64,000 nt of DNA from Phymorhynchus buccinoides (taxonomy: Eukaryota; Mollusca; Gastropoda; Neogastropoda; Raphitomidae): the NCBI GenBank assembly GCA_017654935.2, contig CM065699.1, positions 11,633,966 through 11,697,965 of the forward strand, in the 5' to 3' direction. Made by a program: the position numbers and the translations under genes. Shown piece by piece: positions 22,501-64,000 of the stretch (the stretch's first letter is position 1; every line of letters starts with the position of its first letter). The notes under the pieces were generated by a model. That model saw nothing but the letters and a program-made list of their open reading frames with translations, ran no database searches and was not told the origin of the DNA.

Positions 22501-22530
22501 ATGAAATTTGTGGTGTGTTGGGGGATGGTT
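22477..22530 (+). terminator. Probable polyadenylation site of the dynein gene
   Basis: Overlapping AATAAA hexamers are followed by a G/T-rich downstream element, with a further AATAAA at 22539-22544. On the opposite strand AATAAA occurs around 22654-22664, so the two convergent genes may end only a few hundred bases apart or less. Confidence 0.55.
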
Positions 22531-23892
22531 ATGTTTTCAATAAAAGAAACATAACAAACAAAAACAAAACTAACAGACTCAGTCAGGTCATCTAGTTATG
22601 GATAATTATTTGACATTTTTATATGACATAATAGAGATTTTAAATCTTGATTTTTTATTTTATTGAGTGTTGCTTCAGACAATGACTGCCAGATTAGAGA
22701 TAGCAGAGTGGGCAGCTGCTATTACGGCGGGCTGGGCTCAAATTTGTTTATAGTACAGATGCCTTGTCCAGGGTACATCTCCACTCTCTTAGTCAAAGGA
22801 ATGTGAGGATAGCTGGCATTGGGGAAGGTCTCCTAAGGCCAACCAATCCCTTTGACTGCAGCACTAGAGCCAGTGCAAATACCCCATAATTCAAGTCATA
22901 GTCTTCCACGAAAGACTAAGCTGTACCATGATTTTGTAATATTTTGGAAAACAGGCGTGGTAGACCTCCGCGAATCGGGAAGAATCCGCAAAAGTAAAAA
23001 GTTGACCCAAAAAAACAACCCCGCCAGGCTAAAAATTTGCTCAGGTGCCTAAAAATGATGTGCGTTAAAACCTATGCAATCGCTTCGTGGAACCAGATGT
23101 GAATGACTGAACAAGCAACTTCCCGCCGAAGTTAGCAGTCGTGCGCGGCCTAGCTCACGCCACACGTTTGCAGATTTGTGATCCTAGTGCTTCTTTTTCT
23201 TCTTCTTCATTTTGACGCCCAACTTCATCATTTTAGTTTGAGTCGACATCTTTCAAATGAAATGCAGAATCGGTTGGATATTCTTCCGCGAAACCCACTT
23301 TGCCCCCACTACCATGCGTGGGAAAATCATGTATTGTACAACTCTCATTTTAATTTTGGCTGCTGCTACAGGCTGATGTCAACCAGTGATAAAAGCCATT
23401 GGAGTAAAGGGTACACTTTTACCAGGGAAACCGAGAAAACCACTCCACCAGCAATACAATTATGTCATTACAAATCAACCATTTAATTGCAGAATAAATA
23501 CAATTGTATCACAAAACAAATGTATCACGTGATGAATACAGTTTTGTGTCGCAGCATAAATAAAATTTTCTCATTGTGAGGAAGTAACGATTATGTCATA
23601 GGTTTAAAGACCCCACACATCGCGTGTAAAAATCACGTTTTTTAGGTGTTTTCCCTCTTATAGCTAGCAAGGAATCTTAAGAAATCTTCCTAGCATAAGA
23701 GAGAATGTGACACGTGACGTGCAGGGTCTTTAAAGACAACAATGTTAGCACGGAAACAAGCACCCAAACACCGATAAAAGTTTAGTCACAGAAATATATC
23801 ACTGGTTCGAATACTAATTAATCACAGGGAGAATTCCCTTTTGTCATTTAAAAAAAAAACTATTTTGAATCAGGGGTTTGAAATTGATGGTT
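22531..23892. other. Region between the two convergent genes
   Basis: No coding capacity recognised. It should contain the 3' UTR of the VWC/ShKT gene: - strand AATAAA around 22654-22664 and ATTAAA at 23482-23487 are candidate signals. A TIR element with TTTAAAGACCC ends lies at about 23604-23735. Confidence 0.6.
23604..23735. mobile_element. MITE with TTTAAAGACCC ends
   Basis: Left TTTAAAGACCCCACAC and right GGGTCTTTAAA are inverted repeats bounding ~130 bp. Related material, partly in tandem, at 26990-27250 and 28060-28320. Confidence 0.65.
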
Positions 23893-63864
<39,972 letters not shown>

Positions 63865-64000
63865 CTGTCAGTGACATGGTTAGCGTATGGACAAGCACAA
63901 AAAGATACCGAACGCCCACAATGTGGCTAATTTTCAATTATATTTGATTCTTTTCCTAAGGTCATTGATGGCACAAAACTAGATTCTGTAGAGGGGAAGT

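Overview
The window is animal nuclear DNA: intron-rich genes with GT-AG junctions, long CA, CT/GA and AAG microsatellites, short TIR elements and tRNA-derived SINEs. The gene content and repeat style fit a lophotrochozoan, probably a gastropod mollusc. That placement is inference; no ribosomal or mitochondrial marker is present. No bacterial gene, CRISPR array or structural RNA gene was found.

Two genes fill the window, tail to tail. Gene 1 (+ strand, 3580-21442) is the 3' part of an axonemal outer-arm dynein heavy chain of the DNAH5/DNAH8 type. Fifteen exons encode about 1,195 residues from the stalk coiled coil through AAA5, AAA6 and the C-terminal domain, with a roughly 1 kb 3' UTR. The reading phase is continuous across every junction, but exon 18990-19354 is 5 nt short of the family frame. 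Gene 2 (- strand, 63864 down to 23893, 5' end outside the window) is a large secreted modular protein, about 1,750 residues over 32 exons. Its order is nine pairs of half-VWC exons (one exon per half, with Pro/Thr/Gly-rich linkers), five ShKT six-cysteine domains, a globular region faintly like fibrinogen/intelectin folds, then two more VWC domains and the stop. The phase code is strict: N-half exons 1 to 2, C-half exons 2 to 1, ShKT exons 1 to 1.

Layout: 1-3579 dynein intron with a THAP-bearing TIR element and a relic exon; 3580-21442 dynein exons; 21443-22500 3' UTR; 22.5-23.9 kb intergenic/convergent 3' ends; 23.9-30.3 kb C-terminal VWC exons, including a 1.09 kb tandem duplication and a 79-bp array; 30.9-35.2 kb globular-domain exons; 35.9-42.8 kb ShKT exons embedded in arrays; 44.2-63.9 kb VWC-pair exons.

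The most unusual feature is a pattern running through both genes. Exon edges, meaning a splice site plus a piece of the adjoining exon, are repeatedly copied in tandem into the neighbouring intron. They form minisatellites of about 62-170 bp and mosaic 'ghost exons' in which exon words alternate with microsatellite runs. At least a dozen exon edges are affected. Whether this is real biology, an assembly problem in low-complexity DNA, or both, needs raw reads and transcripts.
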